A stretch of 22,768 bases of DNA from an uncultured Mycoplasmatota bacterium (GCA_900543675.1 UQRY01000028.1:1-22768), one strand, 5' to 3'; counted from the first letter of the stretch, positions 7,016 through 16,093 are shown. Numbers and translations: made by a program. Notes: generated from the sequence alone by a model not told the origin.

Positions 7016-9898
7016 CTAACTTCCTGATGTTACATCGTAACATTGTAAATTTCTAGCGTTATTACAAATAGCTAAATCTCTTCTTGCTTCTGGTGTGTAT
7101 CCAGCAGAGCGACTTGCATAAGTAATGTATTCTTCGTTATCCAAGAATCTACTTGTACATACCTTTCTCGTTTTACCATTGACTGTTTGATTATAGCATT
7201 CTTGGTCATAATCTAGATAATTGTTACTTCCATCTTGATTAAGGTCTTCTACATTCTTGTTGTAGTTTCTAATATTACGAAGATTCTCTCGAGTTAATAC
7301 AAATTCATAGTCTACTTCAGATGCATCTGAAGTAACATCATAGATTGTCTCTCCTTTAGATTCAATTTCATCAATCAGACTATCTGGGTCGATACGGTAA
7401 TTAAGGAGTGAAGTATCTTCCGTTCTCGCTGCACCAGTTGTTTGATTGTTGGTATTGATCGTTCCTTGCCAATTCCATCTTGGATTACGTTCATTAGGAA
7501 AAGCATCATCTAGATCAATTTCTCTAAAGATATACTGAATACCACATGTACAAATATCATCTTCATTACAAACTAGTGGTTGTCCATTTGCACATTTATA
7601 GAAGTTATTGTATAAACCATAGATACAGTCGATATCTACATTCCATTGGCTCCAACTTCCTAGTTTTTGAAGACTTACATCAATGTTTTCATCATAGTTA
7701 TTTATCGTATAATCTGTCTGATTACTATTATAAGCTGGCCAATTACTCCAATTATTTACTTCTGGAGCAAATAAACTTGTATACCATTTATTATTACCAT
7801 CATAGTAATCTAAGCAAAGTAAATTATTTTTATCTTTATCATTACAATCTAATCTTTCATCACTATATACAGTTCCTGTTGTTCCATCTTGATTGGTTGA
7901 TCTTGAAACATAGGCTTGAGTTAACTCGATTGTTTCGGTACGAGTTACCGTATAGATCATAAAGTTATATTTTAAGTCGTCTTCAGTAATTGTATATCCT
8001 CTTGAATCAACTTGAGTTGTGTTAGCTACTTTTCTTACCTCAGCTTCTGTATGTTGAATATCATTGGTAATCGTTTTATATGTAGGTAAATCTACTTGCT
8101 TATCTGCATAGTGATCATAGACCCCAGTATAAATTGTTTCGTCTTTATATTCTCCTTCTTTAGAGATTAAATTCATAACTGTTCTATATTCACTTAATGC
8201 TGCTTGAACATCTTCATAATATTCTTTTTCAGGATCGATTGAACAATCTGGGCTGCTTGCATATACTTCATAACAATAATCTGTACCATTACAACTATTG
8301 GCAAATTGTACCTTTGTTCCAAATTCTAGATAACACTGTGGTTCTCCACCTTCATGGTCAGCTGTACATCCAGAGTTATTAATTAATTTTGAACAGTTAG
8401 CTAATATTTTCCCGTTAGCTAATTGTGTTACACCTGGCGTACAATTTGGCTCTGTCGTATATCCACCAGTTCTTACTCTAACAATTCCCTTTTGGCTATA
8501 GTTTACCATTCCTGTACTAGGATATTTGTCAGTGTAAGTTAATGTCTTCACTTCTTCATCGCCATATACTTCTTGATAGCAACTATCGATACAATCTTGC
8601 GTATATTCGCCACCATCACAAGTGTTTACACAACTATCGAATTCCTCATTTGGTCCAGCCACTTTATCACCACTATGGTGTACTCCCCAACATGAAGGTT
8701 CATAAGCACATTTTGGTTTTTTCCTAGGAGTAGCAATTTGAAGTGGTTGACATACTCTTTTTATTTTTAAAATTGTTGTATATGAGAATCCTGCCCCAGC
8801 ATTTACTGCTTTAGGATCGTCATAATAAATTTCTAAGTATTCAGTACATTGAGCTTGAAACCATTTATTGTTTTGTGTTTCTGTTAAAATACCCATCGTA
8901 CTTGTTTTGTAACTATTTTTTTGACCAGCTTCTCCACTTTCACTAGTCGTTTTCGTAGTATTATTACTAACTTGTGGACTTAAGAAACTACACTTTCTTA
9001 CTGTATCACTACTTGTCACTGAATTAGCTAGAGCCTTAATCTGCTCTACTTCAGCTACTTGGGCAAGAACTTCTTCTCGTGAAGGATATTCTGTTCCAAG
9101 ATTAATATAATTTTGATAACAGTATGGTACTTTTCCAGTTGCGATTACATCAGATTTGTAATCATTTTTTAATTTTTCGCATATATTAGTACCATTATCA
9201 TAAGTATAACTTAGTACTGGATTGGCTTGATAATTAGGGGCAAAATCGCGGACATAAGAAAGATAAGCTCCTTGGCAAATTCCGTTTTTTGCATAGAACT
9301 CTACATAAAAACTTTCACCGGCATTGATAGTAAAGGAATTACCATTTACTACTGTATAAGTTCCGACATCTCCTGATGTATTAAATGTAAATGATCCATC
9401 CGCTTCATAATCTTTTCTAAGTAAGCGCATTTCAAATTTACTGGTATCAAAATCAAAACTTACTCTAAATTGATTTCCGCCGACATTTTGAATTTTAATA
9501 GTAGATTGTATAGCTATCAGATCCTCAGAAGTTATTCCATCAGCTTCTGGGCAATCGATAATCGTTCCTGTAGACTCATCATAACGACCACCTTTTCCGG
9601 TTAATGTTCCTTGAAATTCATAGCCTGGAGTACATAATGATTTATCTACAGGTTTAGGTGAAAAAGGTTTTTCAATCACACCAGGCAAAAATTTGGCACA
9701 TCCACTGATAAATTTCTGGTAGCTGATATTTCCAAGATCTCTTTCCTGTATTTTACTTCCTGCACTAGTAACATTAAAAATTTTACCATTATATAAGGTT
9801 CCTCTTAATGCAAATACTTGGTCATAGGAAAACACAGAGAAAATAGAGACTAATAGAAGAAACAAAAATAATTTAATTGGTCTATTTTTTTCTATCAT
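7016..9898 (-). CDS. Large cysteine-rich secreted surface protein
   Basis: A 960-residue protein with a clear signal peptide (MIEKNRPIK, hydrophobic core, cleavage near VFA-LRG at about residue 31) and no other membrane segment. I count about 33 cysteines, very many for a low-GC Gram-positive secreted protein. They include a closely spaced cluster CVNTCDGGEYTQDCIDSCY and another, CNEDDICTC. The rest is rich in Asn, Thr, Tyr and Asp. There is no LPXTG or NPQTN motif with a hydrophobic tail; it ends YDVTSGS. Position inside the Tad-like operon, straight after a sortase, suggests a filament-associated or exported adhesin whose disulfides hold it together; that is inference. I recognise no named domain. 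AGGAGT about 11 bases upstream supports the start. Confidence 0.8.
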   Translation of the reverse strand: MIEKNRPIKLFLFLLLVSIFSVFSYDQVFALRGTLYNGKIFNVTSAGSKIQERDLGNISYQKFISGCAKFLPGVIEKPFSPKPVDKSLCTPGYEFQGTLTGKGGRYDESTGTIIDCPEADGITSEDLIAIQSTIKIQNVGGNQFRVSFDFDTSKFEMRLLRKDYEADGSFTFNTSGDVGTYTVVNGNSFTINAGESFYVEFYAKNGICQGAYLSYVRDFAPNYQANPVLSYTYDNGTNICEKLKNDYKSDVIATGKVPYCYQNYINLGTEYPSREEVLAQVAEVEQIKALANSVTSSDTVRKCSFLSPQVSNNTTKTTSESGEAGQKNSYKTSTMGILTETQNNKWFQAQCTEYLEIYYDDPKAVNAGAGFSYTTILKIKRVCQPLQIATPRKKPKCAYEPSCWGVHHSGDKVAGPNEEFDSCVNTCDGGEYTQDCIDSCYQEVYGDEEVKTLTYTDKYPSTGMVNYSQKGIVRVRTGGYTTEPNCTPGVTQLANGKILANCSKLINNSGCTADHEGGEPQCYLEFGTKVQFANSCNGTDYCYEVYASSPDCSIDPEKEYYEDVQAALSEYRTVMNLISKEGEYKDETIYTGVYDHYADKQVDLPTYKTITNDIQHTEAEVRKVANTTQVDSRGYTITEDDLKYNFMIYTVTRTETIELTQAYVSRSTNQDGTTGTVYSDERLDCNDKDKNNLLCLDYYDGNNKWYTSLFAPEVNNWSNWPAYNSNQTDYTINNYDENIDVSLQKLGSWSQWNVDIDCIYGLYNNFYKCANGQPLVCNEDDICTCGIQYIFREIDLDDAFPNERNPRWNWQGTINTNNQTTGAARTEDTSLLNYRIDPDSLIDEIESKGETIYDVTSDASEVDYEFVLTRENLRNIRNYNKNVEDLNQDGSNNYLDYDQECYNQTVNGKTRKVCTSRFLDNEEYITYASRSAGYTPEARRDLAICNNARNLQCYDVTSGS

Positions 9899-9913
9899 TC
9901 TTACTCAACACTC

Positions 9914-10696
9914 CTATTCTAGATCTAGTATATCATAGTTCTTATTGCTTTGCACAGAATATTTTTCGATTTTTTCTCCATCTCTTACCTTTCTAGCATC
10001 AATCTTAAAATTGTTTAATTCATTGGCACCAAAAAATCTAGTGCAGGTAATTAATGATAGTAATTCATCACTATTATTGACTTCAACATCATAGTCATAA
10101 ATACTATTTTCCTTTACTGTTTCGATGTATTCATTAATTCTATCTGCTTGAATTGTATGGTGATAAGAAAGACCGTTATCATCATTAGTATCATAAAAAC
10201 CGATAGCATAAATTTTATATAATTCATCTACGCCATCATGACTATACTGGATGTAAAGATTCTCTTTTGCAAAATCTTCGTAAGCAAATGACATTAACTG
10301 TTCAAAGCGAAGATGATCAGGATCTGTAATTAATGGCTCACTCGATACATTCTGAATATTATGTCCATAGATCGCCATTCTTGTTTCGCCTTCGATATAA
10401 TCATCAGATACCCAGGCATATTCTTTAACTCCTTTAACTATCTCTTTTTCTAGTACAACAGGATAATCAACATTTGTTCCTTGTACCATAATCCATCCCT
10501 TAGTCTCGGTTCCCTCAATAATCGTTGATGCCGCTTTCTCGTAGCGCGATTCCGGATGATAATATTCTGTATCGTTTTTTTTGTTTTTATTTGTATTAAA
10601 GGCAAATACTACAATTGCTATCGCTAACAGTACAATTACTACTATTCCTAAGATAACGAGACTATTTTTTTTGTTTCTTTTCTTTTTCGCTCTCAT
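9914..10696 (-). CDS. Class B sortase
   Basis: Membrane-bound cysteine transpeptidase. It has 260 residues: a basic N-terminus, one helix at about 13-33, then the sortase fold with WIMVQGTNVDYPVV (68-81), the catalytic His in AIYGHNI (His112), the cysteine in LLSLITCTR (Cys218, equivalent to the TLSTC motif) and the arginine in KIDARKV (Arg235). The internal spacing with a helical insertion fits class B. Sortases join proteins to the cell wall or to each other. No protein in the window has a recognisable sorting signal, so the substrate is unknown or unconventional. Genes on both sides are 15-16 bases away, so it is part of the filament operon. SD GGGAGG decides the start. Confidence 0.9.
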   Translation of the reverse strand: MRAKKKRNKKNSLVILGIVVIVLLAIAIVVFAFNTNKNKKNDTEYYHPESRYEKAASTIIEGTETKGWIMVQGTNVDYPVVLEKEIVKGVKEYAWVSDDYIEGETRMAIYGHNIQNVSSEPLITDPDHLRFEQLMSFAYEDFAKENLYIQYSHDGVDELYKIYAIGFYDTNDDNGLSYHHTIQADRINEYIETVKENSIYDYDVEVNNSDELLSLITCTRFFGANELNNFKIDARKVRDGEKIEKYSVQSNKNYDILDLE

Positions 10697-10712
10697 TTTA
10701 CTTCCTCCCTAC

Positions 10713-12539
10713 TTACTTTATAAAATATGGGCTATTAGCAGTTCCGTTTCCTGATGAGATTTTGACGTCTCCTTTTAGGTAAATAACTGCTTTTACACCA
10801 TTATCTTTCCAAACTGATTGGTCCAAAATGAATGGCATTGCGTTACCTGGATTAATAAACATAACATTTTCTCCAACATAGTCTACTAGTAAATAATTGA
10901 CATCGCTATAATAAAAGTTACTGTCTGTCGAGAACAAATCATAGCTTGCTGGTAACGATATATAAGCGTCAACTGTATAAGTTTCTAGCTCATCGTAATT
11001 TTTACTAGCTTCATAGATTGGTACTTCAAAATCATGTTTAACTAGATATTTATCACTTATATACAATAGGAGATCATTATTTAAAATATAACCAACATTT
11101 CCTTCTTCATTCACATTGAACTTTTTATCTTGAGTAGCATAAGCAATTTTTAGAGCATCATTGGTTCCACTCTTATTCATAACGCCAGCCATTACCATCT
11201 TGACATTACCATCTTTATCTTCTCCTGCTTTTCTAAATACATAGCCTGAGTAATTGAAATATTCTCCATCTAAACGGGAATTAATTGTTTCGTTTTCTTT
11301 ACCGTAATTATAATCATTTAGTTTATATGGATCTTCTGCAGTACCATTTCCTCTTACTACATATAAATTATCTTTTAGATTAATAACTGGTTTTACCCCT
11401 AATAAACTAGTACTTGCTTCAGTAGCTACTGAACGATAAGCACTTATAAATGTATGCCATGCTGTATCTGTACCAAATGTATCCAATAGCCAACCTGTAT
11501 TACTGATATATGTATATCCATCTACCATAGTATTTGCAAATTCATACATCGTAAGTAAACCTACAGGAGCTGTTACCGGTGTACCATTACATTCGGCTGG
11601 GATATTTTCTTTATCTTCAATTTTAGAACTGCACCACGAAGCATCTTGAACAATATATTTCTCAGGATTAGTTAAATGATTGTAAAAATATTCATTTAAC
11701 CATTTGTAGACATTGGAATCTTGATAGCTAGTATTATCTTTTCCCCATATGACATTACCAGCATTACTATCTAAGACTACTTTAACACTATTATCTTCAT
11801 TGACTTTTACAATTCGCCAAAGCATTCCAGAGAATTGAACATAGTTATTTGCATCAATTCCTCGGTAAAAAGTACTTGCATCGGTATTATTTCTAGCTAC
11901 TGAGTATAACTTAGCTACAACGTTTACCGTTCTGGTTACTGTTGTTTCGTTTTTTAACTTATCACTTGCTCGATAAGTAATTTTATAACTTCCTACTTTA
12001 GAAGTATCTAGCTTTGAAGAATCTATATCTACTTGAGAAACATCGATTTCTCCATCTTCTTTATCGTAGACTCTTTTTACACCTGGGTCAGAATACTCTT
12101 CTCCAACATTGACAATTACACTTTCTTCTCCCTCTAATTCAATCTCAGGGCCTTCATTATCTACTTTAGATTCATATTTACCACACTTTAGATAAACGTA
12201 ATATTCATATTCTCCATTTTCATTATGATATACTCTTACCCAACTGTTTGTATCACACATTTTATCTGTCTTAGGTACATATAGCGCTTCTAGTTTACCA
12301 TCATCATAAAGATCTTGAAGAGTTATTTCTCTTGTTTCTAACTCTTTTGGTAATCTTCTTGGATTAATTTCATAGTATTTTTTCACTTCATCTAGAAATA
12401 TATTTTCTTGTTCATGAAAAATATAGATTTTTGAAAAATAAAACTGCCAAGATAAAATACCAATTAGAATTAAGACGATACCCATTCCCGCTATGATTAG
12501 TAATCTTTTTAATTCTTTCTTTTTTAACGCTTTTTTCAT
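10713..12539 (-). CDS. Pseudopilin-like protein with Ig-like domain and two tandem C-terminal domains
   Basis: A 608-residue protein: basic N-terminus, one membrane helix (about 12-34), then a pilin-like segment (EQENIFLDEVKKYYEINPRR, about 43-62, to 125) with a cysteine pair (Cys95, Cys119). This recalls the helix and cysteine loop of type II pseudopilins. Residues 128-208 form an Ig-like domain of the DUF5011 type (GEEYSDPGVKRVYDKEDGEI ... VGSYKITYRASDK). Residues about 233-407 and 427-608 are two related copies: each opens with a segment like FSGMLWRIVKVNEDNSVKVV and closes with a segment like GVKPVINLKDN ... GNGTAEDPY. They resemble DUF6273-type surface domains. Likely a filament-tip or minor-pilin adhesin. 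Its start follows the previous stop by one base, so translation is coupled. Confidence 0.75.
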   Translation of the reverse strand: MKKALKKKELKRLLIIAGMGIVLILIGILSWQFYFSKIYIFHEQENIFLDEVKKYYEINPRRLPKELETREITLQDLYDDGKLEALYVPKTDKMCDTNSWVRVYHNENGEYEYYVYLKCGKYESKVDNEGPEIELEGEESVIVNVGEEYSDPGVKRVYDKEDGEIDVSQVDIDSSKLDTSKVGSYKITYRASDKLKNETTVTRTVNVVAKLYSVARNNTDASTFYRGIDANNYVQFSGMLWRIVKVNEDNSVKVVLDSNAGNVIWGKDNTSYQDSNVYKWLNEYFYNHLTNPEKYIVQDASWCSSKIEDKENIPAECNGTPVTAPVGLLTMYEFANTMVDGYTYISNTGWLLDTFGTDTAWHTFISAYRSVATEASTSLLGVKPVINLKDNLYVVRGNGTAEDPYKLNDYNYGKENETINSRLDGEYFNYSGYVFRKAGEDKDGNVKMVMAGVMNKSGTNDALKIAYATQDKKFNVNEEGNVGYILNNDLLLYISDKYLVKHDFEVPIYEASKNYDELETYTVDAYISLPASYDLFSTDSNFYYSDVNYLLVDYVGENVMFINPGNAMPFILDQSVWKDNGVKAVIYLKGDVKISSGNGTANSPYFIK

Positions 12540-12540
12540 T

Positions 12541-14109
12541 TTATTCTTCCCCTTTTATTTGATAATGATATTGATATGTTCTTACTGTAAAAGATAGATT
12601 GATCACTTCAGCATTCTTTATTTCGCTTGGAGCATTGATATAAATATATTTTCCCCGGTAACTACGATCCATATATACTGTTATATCTTCTTCTTTTTCT
12701 TCTCCATTAATTCGATAATTTAATTTTCCATACTTTCGTAAAAATTGAATAAAACTGGTTACATTATCTTTATTAAAGTCTCCTCTTAATCTTAGAATTG
12801 TTCGATTAGTTGGTGCGGTTAGCGTTCCTTCATAGATCGGACAATTTAGAACATAACATTTTTCATAAGTATATTTCATACTATCAGCAATGACATATTC
12901 ATCAAGAGTAAATACTTTTTCTTCTTCCAAATTAATTGGGACAGTCATTTCTTCATTTAATTTTTTACTATCTTTTGTCTTAAAGGTACTAATATCTCGT
13001 ATTTCTATTTTAATCTTAATTGTTTTTTTATCTTTAGATAACAAATCTTGGTAAGCTAGTAAGAAATTAGCATCTTTTTCTGGTTTATCAATTTCGTAAA
13101 CAAGAAGATAATTCTCGGTTTCATTTCCTTTTAATATTTCCCCTTTTTCATATAGGTTTCCAATATCGACAAAACTTTGATTATATTTCGTAGTTGGCAA
13201 GTAGTAACGATTATCGACAAACAAGTAAAACTTCTCTGTATCAAAGCTTCGACTGGACTTTAATGAGTTTTCTACTGTGATATCTAGAATGACATAATAT
13301 TGTCCATCTTTTGAAATGATATTACCTGCAAAGTCTTTATCCGTCAAATAAGTATTATTTACTGTTAGTAGATAATCATTGGAATCAATTGCTTCATTCA
13401 TTCCATAAACTTTATGATCAACATATACATAACGGTAAACATTATATCCTGCTACTAGGACAACAATTATCATTATGCCAGTAAGGGAGAATTTGTGTTC
13501 TAAGAAAAAATATTTGAAGTTACGAAATACTCCTTTTATTTTTCGAATATAGTAGTCACGATTAATATTAAACTCAACTTCTACTTCTTCTCTATCTTCT
13601 TCATTGATTTCTGCAATTTCTTTATCTTCGTTAAATCCAAATTTCTTTAAGTCTAAACCAATTGATCTAACTGTTAACACTACCATCATCACATAATATG
13701 GTAATGTGGAGATAAATAGTAGGTCTCGTACAATTCTTGCAGCGGCTACATCAAAAACACCCGTATTATAAGTAAAATAATGATTGGTGTAAATAAATAC
13801 GATCAACGTGTATAGATTAGCTACTAAAATAAACACATAACTAAAGTATGGCTTATTTTTATAACGCAACAAATAAACTAATATCGCACTCGATATCATG
13901 GTTAAAAACAATGGGATGATACTTAGTGCATTGATATAGTTACTAACAGAATCAATTAGTTCGTTATAGACCGCTGTATTTACATAATCACGTACGAATC
14001 CATAAGCTGACATGTTACGAATATAGATAAAGACGGTAAGAATTAATAATATGATATTGATCTTTTTAAAGTTCTTAATTAGGAATGCATAAGGCTTTCT
14101 TAATATCAC
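12541..14109 (-). CDS. Five-TM membrane protein with DUF4352-like extracellular domain
   Basis: The protein has 522 residues. Hydrophobic segments lie at about 18-33, 62-81, 88-110, 128-149 and 208-228, with an acidic cytoplasmic stretch (160-180) before the last. The C-terminal about 290 residues lie outside; their start (YGMNEAIDSNDYLLTVNNTY, later YYVILDITVENS) resembles the Ig-like DUF4352 domain. It is the first gene of the filament operon. The start is GTG, chosen because AGGAGG (14118-14123) lies 8 bases upstream; an ATG nearby is out of frame. The function is unknown; in this place it could be an accessory or anchor protein for the surface filament. Confidence 0.65.
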   Translation of the reverse strand: MILRKPYAFLIKNFKKINIILLILTVFIYIRNMSAYGFVRDYVNTAVYNELIDSVSNYINALSIIPLFLTMISSAILVYLLRYKNKPYFSYVFILVANLYTLIVFIYTNHYFTYNTGVFDVAAARIVRDLLFISTLPYYVMMVVLTVRSIGLDLKKFGFNEDKEIAEINEEDREEVEVEFNINRDYYIRKIKGVFRNFKYFFLEHKFSLTGIMIIVVLVAGYNVYRYVYVDHKVYGMNEAIDSNDYLLTVNNTYLTDKDFAGNIISKDGQYYVILDITVENSLKSSRSFDTEKFYLFVDNRYYLPTTKYNQSFVDIGNLYEKGEILKGNETENYLLVYEIDKPEKDANFLLAYQDLLSKDKKTIKIKIEIRDISTFKTKDSKKLNEEMTVPINLEEEKVFTLDEYVIADSMKYTYEKCYVLNCPIYEGTLTAPTNRTILRLRGDFNKDNVTSFIQFLRKYGKLNYRINGEEKEEDITVYMDRSYRGKYIYINAPSEIKNAEVINLSFTVRTYQYHYQIKGEE

Positions 14110-14117
14110 TATTCATC

Positions 14118-14148
14118 CCTCCTATGATCCTATTCTTTAAACATTATA
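14118..14148 (-). promoter_or_regulatory. -10 element and SD for the filament operon
   Basis: On the minus strand a perfect TATAAT (14143-14148) lies upstream of AGGAGG (14118-14123), which is 8 bases before the GTG at 14109. The -35 at 17 bases is only TTTTAA-like, so the promoter may be weak or need an activator. The 107-base gap between divergent genes is the only place for it. Confidence 0.5.
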
Positions 14149-14189
14149 ACCCATTTTTTATAAAATTAAAAGATTTTTTGCTTCTTTTA

Positions 14190-14198
14190 TGATATACT
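14190..14198 (+). promoter_or_regulatory. Extended -10 promoter of the thioredoxin-like lipoprotein gene
   Basis: TGATATACT is an extended -10 (TG, one base, TATACT). No good -35 is visible in the T-rich stretch upstream. The leader to the ATG at 14217 would be only about 12 bases, enough for the GGGTGAAG SD. Confidence 0.5.
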
Positions 14199-14216
14199 AC
14201 TTACGGGTGAAGAAAT

Positions 14217-14621
14217 ATGAAGAAATTAGCCTGTTTATTAGCTGTAATTTTAGTTTTACTTGTAAGTGGATGTTCTAAAAGTTATTTACATGAAATTAGT
14301 TATGATGAGTATAAGAAATTAATTGAAGATAAAGAAACTTTCATTTTAGAGGTAATGAGTAGTGAATGTTCAGCATGTAAAGAATTTCGTCCAAAATTAG
14401 AGGATGTTACTTCTACTTATCAAGTTGAAGTAAAATATATTAATTTAGATAAGTTAACTTCCGATCAAATGGATGAACTTGGTGTTTCTTCTACACCAAC
14501 AGTAATTTTTTATATAGATGGTGAAGAGGAAACTACAGCAGCTAGAATTGTTGGCTCAGTAAAGAAAGATAAAATTATTTCCAAGTTTAAAGCTAGTGGA
14601 TTTATTGATGAAGAAGAGTAG
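14217..14621 (+). CDS. Thioredoxin-like lipoprotein with CxxC
   Basis: A 134-residue protein: signal peptide with lipobox LVSGC (lipidated Cys19), then a thioredoxin fold with SECSACK (catalytic Cys51 and Cys54) and the cis-proline loop SSTPTV (Pro94). It should sit on the outer face of the membrane as a thiol-disulfide oxidoreductase. Its substrate is not shown, but the divergent operon encodes a secreted protein with about 33 cysteines and a pseudopilin with cysteine pairs, so it may form or repair their disulfides (inference). It ends in a bidirectional terminator. Confidence 0.85.
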   Translation: MKKLACLLAVILVLLVSGCSKSYLHEISYDEYKKLIEDKETFILEVMSSECSACKEFRPKLEDVTSTYQVEVKYINLDKLTSDQMDELGVSSTPTVIFYIDGEEETTAARIVGSVKKDKIISKFKASGFIDEEE

Positions 14622-14644
14622 AACGAATAAACCGTTCTACTCTT
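14614..14644. terminator. Bidirectional terminator between convergent genes
   Basis: A 12-bp perfect stem (AAGAGTAGAACG / CGTTCTACTCTT) with a 7-base loop. Its arms contain the stop codons of both the lipoprotein gene and the minus-strand GT-C-like gene. T-rich sequence follows on the plus strand (TTTGTTTGTTTG) and more weakly on the minus strand. Confidence 0.85.
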
Positions 14645-16082
14645 TGTTTGTTTGATATAATTGATAATGCTTGTCTTCAAAGACAAGAGTGTAGTTTTGA
14701 GGATGGCTTTGTAAATATGGATACAAGTCATCTTTTTCACTGACTAAAAGATGAGTAAATGGATATCTTTTTAAGAATTCTTCTGGATCTAATCTTCCAG
14801 TTTGTAAGGTATAGTATTCTTTAAAAATATCTTTTTGATGATTGTTGGCTTTTAAGAACACTTCTGCTCGTGGGTCGATATAAGGTTTTATTCCTCGATA
14901 CTCGCTGTATCCCCCTTCCATAAAACCGGTATAAAGGACTATTTCTTCTGGATAATTCTCTAGATAATCAAAAATTTTTTCTAATGGATTAGTTAGCTGG
15001 AAAGATAAGCCAAAGATAGGTAAAAGTGTAATTATACTGAGTAAAATTATTGTTTTTCTGTATACAGGTTCCCGAAGAGAAAGTGGTTTTTCTTTGGGAG
15101 AAAAATATTCTTTTAAATAAGCAACTAATGGGAACACTCCCCCAATGATGAAAAAGGCAAGACTTTTATAAGTAGTAAGCGCTAGATAGGTAGTTCCTAA
15201 TAACAAACAAAAATGTCTGATTTTTATTTTTGGCTTTTTAAAAAACATGTAACATAAAAATACGAGTAGAATGCATCCATAGACGATCATTCCCGCGTTA
15301 GTTGTGATATCTGGATATTGCATTTCAAAAATAAGATGATTGATCTCTTCATTACCATATGAAGTAAAAATATAACGAATAGCGTCTATTCCATACGGAT
15401 TAATAAGAGCAAATACAATCATGAATAAGACACTAATCCAAAGTGGTGTTACTTTAACTTTTGATTTTTTTGTCTTTTGAAAATAGGAAATAGTATTCTC
15501 TACAATATAAGGTAGAATAAACAAAAGAAGCAGAAACCACATTGAAGTGTGAAGATTAATCTCTAACAAGGATAAAATAGGAAGTGGTAATAAGTATTTG
15601 ACTTTTCCTTCTTTTTGATATTTCTCTAAAAGATATAGTAAGATACACAATAACAAATAAGTAAAAATTTGTGGTCTTGTGCGAATAAAGTTCATTAGTA
15701 ATAAAATATCTACTCCTATTGCGAAGAATACGGATAGTGCTTTTCGGTTGTCACTCATTACTAAAGCTGTTTTGTATAAGAAAAATAGAATTAGTAAGTT
15801 GATAATAATTACCACTAGCGATAATCCAAAACCTCCTAGTAAATGATATGCTTCATAAAAGATTGTAGCCGCTAGATGTTGTTGCATAACAAAGTCCAAT
15901 CCCTCATGAATGGTAAATGGTTCTATATAAGGAATCCCATGGGTTACTACATATCTACCTTGATTGAGTAAAAACCAAATATCATTATCATAACTTGTAC
16001 TTACGATAATGGATAAGGCAATGGGAATAAAAAGATAAAGGTAGGCATATTTAGTGGGTAAAGAAAAAAACTTCTTTTTCAT
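14637..16082 (-). CDS. GT-C-like polytopic membrane protein, possible glycosyltransferase
   Basis: A 481-residue protein with about ten hydrophobic segments and a soluble C-terminal part of about 100 residues. Near the end of the first helix it has YDNDIWFLLNQGRYVVTHG (31-49) followed by IPYIEPFT. The acidic pair (Asp32, Asp34), then W-x-L-x-x-G-R-x-x-x-x-G-I-P, is the first-loop pattern of GT-C membrane glycosyltransferases that use lipid-phosphate sugar donors. The exact family is not recognised and the sugar and acceptor are unknown. AGGAG 6 bases before the ATG supports the start. It is last in the unit with trmL, but the trmL terminator lies directly before its SD, so its expression may depend on read-through. 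Confidence 0.65.
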   Translation of the reverse strand: MKKKFFSLPTKYAYLYLFIPIALSIIVSTSYDNDIWFLLNQGRYVVTHGIPYIEPFTIHEGLDFVMQQHLAATIFYEAYHLLGGFGLSLVVIIINLLILFFLYKTALVMSDNRKALSVFFAIGVDILLLMNFIRTRPQIFTYLLLCILLYLLEKYQKEGKVKYLLPLPILSLLEINLHTSMWFLLLLFILPYIVENTISYFQKTKKSKVKVTPLWISVLFMIVFALINPYGIDAIRYIFTSYGNEEINHLIFEMQYPDITTNAGMIVYGCILLVFLCYMFFKKPKIKIRHFCLLLGTTYLALTTYKSLAFFIIGGVFPLVAYLKEYFSPKEKPLSLREPVYRKTIILLSIITLLPIFGLSFQLTNPLEKIFDYLENYPEEIVLYTGFMEGGYSEYRGIKPYIDPRAEVFLKANNHQKDIFKEYYTLQTGRLDPEEFLKRYPFTHLLVSEKDDLYPYLQSHPQNYTLVFEDKHYQLYQTNKE

Positions 16083-16093
16083 AAAATTCTCCT

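Noticed and set aside
7546..7962. Plus-strand 138-codon ORF opposite the 960-aa gene
   Set aside because: Composition is extreme in His, Tyr and Leu, as expected for an antisense shadow of an Asn/Thr/Asp-rich gene; there is no SD.
14510..14740. Minus-strand 76-codon ORF across the convergent gene ends
   Set aside because: It spans the bidirectional terminator and overlaps both supported genes in other frames.
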